Positions 61,155 to 64,000 of a stretch of DNA of 64,000 bases are shown here, piece by piece. The notes beneath the pieces are model-generated. The model was not told the DNA's origin, ran no database searches, and worked only from the letters and a program-made list of their open reading frames with translations. The first letter of the stretch is position 1. Every line of letters starts with the position of its first letter. The position numbers and the translations under genes are program-made. Source of the DNA: Thiomicrorhabdus sp965602805 (lineage in GTDB: Bacteria > Pseudomonadota > Gammaproteobacteria > Thiomicrospirales > Thiomicrospiraceae); assembly GCA_965602805.1 (NCBI GenBank), contig CBFCZK010000001.1:434001-498000 (forward strand), written 5' to 3'.

Positions 61155-62084
61155 ATGAATCGAACAAATGTTGAACAAATACAAGTTGCCGCTCAGCAGC
61201 AATGGGAGCACCAGGCGCAAGTAAAAGAGTATATGTCGGCTGTGAATCCACCGATGCCTAAAATTGATGTCGTTGACTACCCAAGTAGCTTGCATGAAGG
61301 CGGCGAAACTCGCATTATCCCTTTTGATTTATCAGCAACCTTAGAAACAAGCTATCCTGCAACATCACCTAATTTAATGGCGAGTTATCTTCACATTAAT
61401 GAAGGTGACACCTTAAAAACGGATGTTTCAGCTACCTCTCAAATGTTTTACGTTATTCGTGGTCACGGCCGCACACAGATGAAAAATGGCACCATCGAAT
61501 GGAAGGAAGGTGATTTATTTACCTTGCCAGCCGTGCCTGATGCATTGCATTCTGCTAGTTCTGATACCGCTATCTACTGGGTGCATGATGCGCCTCTTTT
61601 AAAGTATTTAGGAGTTGATGCAACGGTTCAGCGTTTCGAACCGGTCTTATATACTCATGAACGCCTAACTCAAGAACTCAATGATATTCGTGAAATTGCG
61701 GCTGGTAGAAATCGTACCGGTTTCTTATTGGCACATCCAAACTTCCCTCAGACAATGACGTTAACCCATACATTATGGGCTCTTTATAACGTATTGCCGG
61801 CGGGCGTTACCCAAAAGGCACATCGCCATAACTCAATCGCTCTGGATTTCTGTGTCTCTGCTGGCCCTGATACCTACACCATGATTGGTAAAGAAGTAGA
61901 TGAAAACGGCGACATTATTAATCCTATTAAAGCTATGTGGACCCCGGGATCAGCCTTTGTTACGCCTCCTGGTTGGTGGCACTCTCATCATAACGATTCT
62001 GATGAAGACGCGATTGTCTTACCGATACAAGATGCGGGTCTGATTATGAACATGCAAGTGTTGGATTTCCAACTGATTACTTAA
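61155..62084 (+). CDS. bicupin protein related to gentisate-1,2-dioxygenase-like cupins
   Basis: A 309-residue protein with two cupin barrels (about 60-150 and 200-305). Metal-site segments are YVIRGHGRTQMKNG with a later ALHSA in the first barrel and QKAHRHNSIALDF and PPGWWHSHHND in the second, giving several His ligands. The family is related to gentisate dioxygenases and similar enzymes, but no aromatic-catabolism genes are nearby, so the substrate is unknown. The ATG at 61155, nine bases after AAGG, is preferred to the GTG at 61149. Confidence 0.78.
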   Translation: MNRTNVEQIQVAAQQQWEHQAQVKEYMSAVNPPMPKIDVVDYPSSLHEGGETRIIPFDLSATLETSYPATSPNLMASYLHINEGDTLKTDVSATSQMFYVIRGHGRTQMKNGTIEWKEGDLFTLPAVPDALHSASSDTAIYWVHDAPLLKYLGVDATVQRFEPVLYTHERLTQELNDIREIAAGRNRTGFLLAHPNFPQTMTLTHTLWALYNVLPAGVTQKAHRHNSIALDFCVSAGPDTYTMIGKEVDENGDIINPIKAMWTPGSAFVTPPGWWHSHHNDSDEDAIVLPIQDAGLIMNMQVLDFQLIT

Positions 62085-62125
62085 TTACAATTAATACCCC
62101 CTTCCGTTACTGAAAGTTGAGGCTT

Positions 62126-62833
62126 ATGCAAAATACAGATTATCGAATTGCCGTTATTGAAGATGATCCAATTCAATTGGAAAATTTAGTCACCGCACTT
62201 GAACAGCAAGGATTTGTTGTCGATTCATTTGATAATCGTCAAAGTGCAGAGGATAGTTTTGCGAAAGGCCTACCAAACTTAGTTATTTCCGATATTATTC
62301 TTGGCTCTGAGGTAGACGGTGGTTTTGATTTAGCAAAACACCTGCTTGGCTATAACCAACCTATTCCAATCATCTTTCTTTCAGAAAGGCAGTCCGAGTT
62401 TGATATCTACACTGGCCATGCTTTAGGGGCTATTGATTACTTACCGAAACCAATAAGCCTGAACGTGCTGATCGTAAAGGTCAAAAACTTATTAAGAATT
62501 ACAGGTAATAGTAATCTTAATACTGCAGATGAAGAGAGTTCTAAAATACCGAATCTCGTTTTGGTACAGGATCAATTTAAAGCTTACTGGTTTGAAAAAC
62601 CATTAGACTTAACCGCGACGGAATTTGAAATGTTGAAACAGTTTGCTCTTGCCGGCGAATCGAGCGTTGTCTCTTACGATGCTCTTCAAACTTCGACACA
62701 AGGGGTGGTTGAGCGTAATACGATTAATACACACATTTGCCGAATTCGAAATGCTTTCAAAAAGATTACCCCTGAATTTAATGCCATTCATAATGAATAT
62801 GGGCGTGGTTATAGCTGGCAAAAAAACGACTAA
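62126..62833 (+). CDS. OmpR/PhoB-family response regulator
   Basis: A 235-residue two-domain regulator. The receiver domain (about 5-120) has the acidic pair IEDDP, the phosphoacceptor Asp in LVISDIILG (about residue 55) and the Lys in YLPKPIS. A linker leads to a winged-helix output domain (about 145-235) ending NEYGRGYSW. TTGAGG precedes the ATG. The kinase gene follows after about 50 bases, and the pair is probably cotranscribed. It resembles the regulator of the proteobacterial dedicated sortase system, but no sortase gene is in view. Confidence 0.88.
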   Translation: MQNTDYRIAVIEDDPIQLENLVTALEQQGFVVDSFDNRQSAEDSFAKGLPNLVISDIILGSEVDGGFDLAKHLLGYNQPIPIIFLSERQSEFDIYTGHALGAIDYLPKPISLNVLIVKVKNLLRITGNSNLNTADEESSKIPNLVLVQDQFKAYWFEKPLDLTATEFEMLKQFALAGESSVVSYDALQTSTQGVVERNTINTHICRIRNAFKKITPEFNAIHNEYGRGYSWQKND

Positions 62834-62886
62834 CATTGTAAATATTCTAAGTTTCGCCACGTTCGAAACTCTCAGGGAGAGATTTT

Positions 62887-64000
62887 TTGTCTATCAACAT
62901 TAAGCTCATCAGCCTGAGACTCTCTATTCGCACACGTTTTTTTATTCTGCTATTGCTCTTAACGATACTGCCCTTTCTTGCATATCGTTTTGCCATTGAT
63001 TTACACCGTATCATGCTTAATAATCAGGCGATTGTTCAGCAGCAAACCGTTGAAAACTTAGCCCTGATTCTAGAAAACCGTACCGACTTATGGGCACTAC
63101 AAATCCAATCGGGTACCCCGACTCGACTTTCGCATCTAAATCTAACAAATTCAGTGCTTTGGGTCGTGAATGAACGTGGCTTAACCACTTACGTTGTTGG
63201 TCAGCTTCCACAAGAAAGTGACACGCATGAAAGTGATTTATTTACCTCTGTAGGCAAAAGCCTCATTAAAACACTCGCTACTTTCCTTCCCTATTCATTA
63301 CCTTACCCTTATCCACAAAGTGATGCTCCTGAACGAAATCTCATTACAAAATCCCTACAAGGTACGACTATCCAGCAGTATCGAATGGATAAATCTCAAG
63401 AGCCCGTTTCATTAATGTCGGCCACTCCTTTAATGGTTAAGCAACAGATTATTGGTGCGATTATTCTTGAACAGCGCATGGAAACATTGTTCAGTGAAAC
63501 CTTAAACTATTTCTATCGACTGATTGGTATTGGGGCGACAATCTTCTTAATTGTTATTATTGGCGCTATCATACACACCGCTTCATTATCCAATAGAATC
63601 ATGCGTTTAGACAATGATGTGAAAAAGACATTTAATTCTCAAGGACGATTAACGGAATTAGTTTTTCCAGATAAGACTAGTCGATTTTATGAGGATGAAC
63701 TTTCCGATTTAAGGCATCATATCCATGAGATGCTAAAGCAACTTGGGGCCTATGAACGCTATCTAAAGCAGTTACCAAAAACGCTCCGCCATGAATTACA
63801 TAACCCTTTAAATCGTCTTTCAATGTCTTTAAGTTTGCTCGAGAAAGATACACAGCATACCCAACTCGACTATGCGCAACATGCCGTTGCACAACTTAAA
63901 CAGATCATAGCCTCCCTTTCGGAAGCAACCAGTATAGAAGACAGTCTAAACCTTCAAGCCCCTGAAGCATTCCCAGTTGGCGACATGCTTAATCACTACA
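62887..64000 (+). CDS. sensor histidine kinase, cut by the window end
   Basis: The frame starts at a TTG (62887) five bases after GGGAGAG and stays open to the last base, giving 371 residues. Two membrane segments (about 17-36 and 212-240) flank a periplasmic sensor domain. A HAMP-like region follows, then the phosphoacceptor helix LRHELHNPLNRLSMSL (His near residue 302). The ATPase domain lies beyond the window. It is the partner of the upstream response regulator. The sensor domain contains SDAPERNLI and a Cache-like two-part strand pattern; the signal is unknown. Confidence 0.85.
   Translation, partial: MSINIKLISLRLSIRTRFFILLLLLTILPFLAYRFAIDLHRIMLNNQAIVQQQTVENLALILENRTDLWALQIQSGTPTRLSHLNLTNSVLWVVNERGLTTYVVGQLPQESDTHESDLFTSVGKSLIKTLATFLPYSLPYPYPQSDAPERNLITKSLQGTTIQQYRMDKSQEPVSLMSATPLMVKQQIIGAIILEQRMETLFSETLNYFYRLIGIGATIFLIVIIGAIIHTASLSNRIMRLDNDVKKTFNSQGRLTELVFPDKTSRFYEDELSDLRHHIHEMLKQLGAYERYLKQLPKTLRHELHNPLNRLSMSLSLLEKDTQHTQLDYAQHAVAQLKQIIASLSEATSIEDSLNLQAPEAFPVGDMLNHY

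Overview
This looks like a chromosomal window from a moderately AT-rich gammaproteobacterium. Gene families and gene order fit the Thiomicrospira/Hydrogenovibrio/Thiomicrorhabdus group of sulfur-oxidising autotrophs: pyrG-kdsA-eno-ftsB, surE-pcm-yqaA-nlpD, hom-rpfE type-thrC-recJ, zipA-ligA-darP, rnm-yciO-M50-rluB, and a CbbY-type phosphatase. The assignment is inferred from gene content; there is no rRNA here. Most of the window is core genome.

Layout. 0.1-3.1 kb: small cytochrome c, ycaO, DUF481 outer-membrane protein. 3.4-10.4 kb: accA, tilS, pyrG, kdsA, eno, ftsB. 10.5-14.7 kb: Smr protein, surE-pcm-yqaA-nlpD (no rpoS follows), Mth938-like protein. 14.9-22.9 kb: alaC, hom, RpfE-type gene, thrC, a RecJ-like exonuclease, YqiA-like esterase. 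22.9-29.3 kb: an unknown coupled gene pair, an APH/P-loop kinase fusion, a DksA lacking its zinc ligands, cbbY, HopJ, FGGY kinase. 29.6-34.9 kb: zipA, ligA, darP, EamA transporter, one-domain asparaginase. 35.0-40.0 kb: HTH-less LexA-like peptidase, yciI, yciB, rnm, yciO, M50 protease, rluB. 40.2-47.1 kb: unknown anchored protein, slyX, M61 peptidase, two divergent TDT/SLAC1-family channels separated by a MITE, gltX. 47.3-48.1 kb: tRNA cluster Ala-Glu-Gly-Glu with its own promoter and terminator. 48.2-53.1 kb: relA and a FIST-GGDEF-EAL protein. 53.1-54.4 kb: a decayed mobile-element island upstream of dusA. 54.5-57.9 kb: dusA, DUF5710-xseA fusion, xseB, arsC. 57.9-58.8 kb: a gene-free stretch. 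58.9-64.0 kb: an unknown membrane protein, rpoN, a bicupin protein, and a response regulator/histidine kinase pair, the kinase cut by the window end.

Two signals are not explained by ordinary genes. The first is a recurrent perfect palindrome, ACCAGGCCTGGT. I count ten exact copies and several close variants in 64 kb. They occur in coding sequence in more than one reading frame and in intergenic 3' regions; several intergenic copies extend into 20-26 bp perfect palindromes that look like bidirectional terminators. The second lies just upstream of dusA, a gene known as an integration target: seven GTGACA copies plus one variant, almost all spaced 22-24 bp (two helical turns), between a gene encoding only the N-terminal part of a tyrosine recombinase and a KorA/TrfB-like repressor gene carrying two in-frame stops. 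A 160-bp MITE with IS5-like ends is a third, independent mobile trace.
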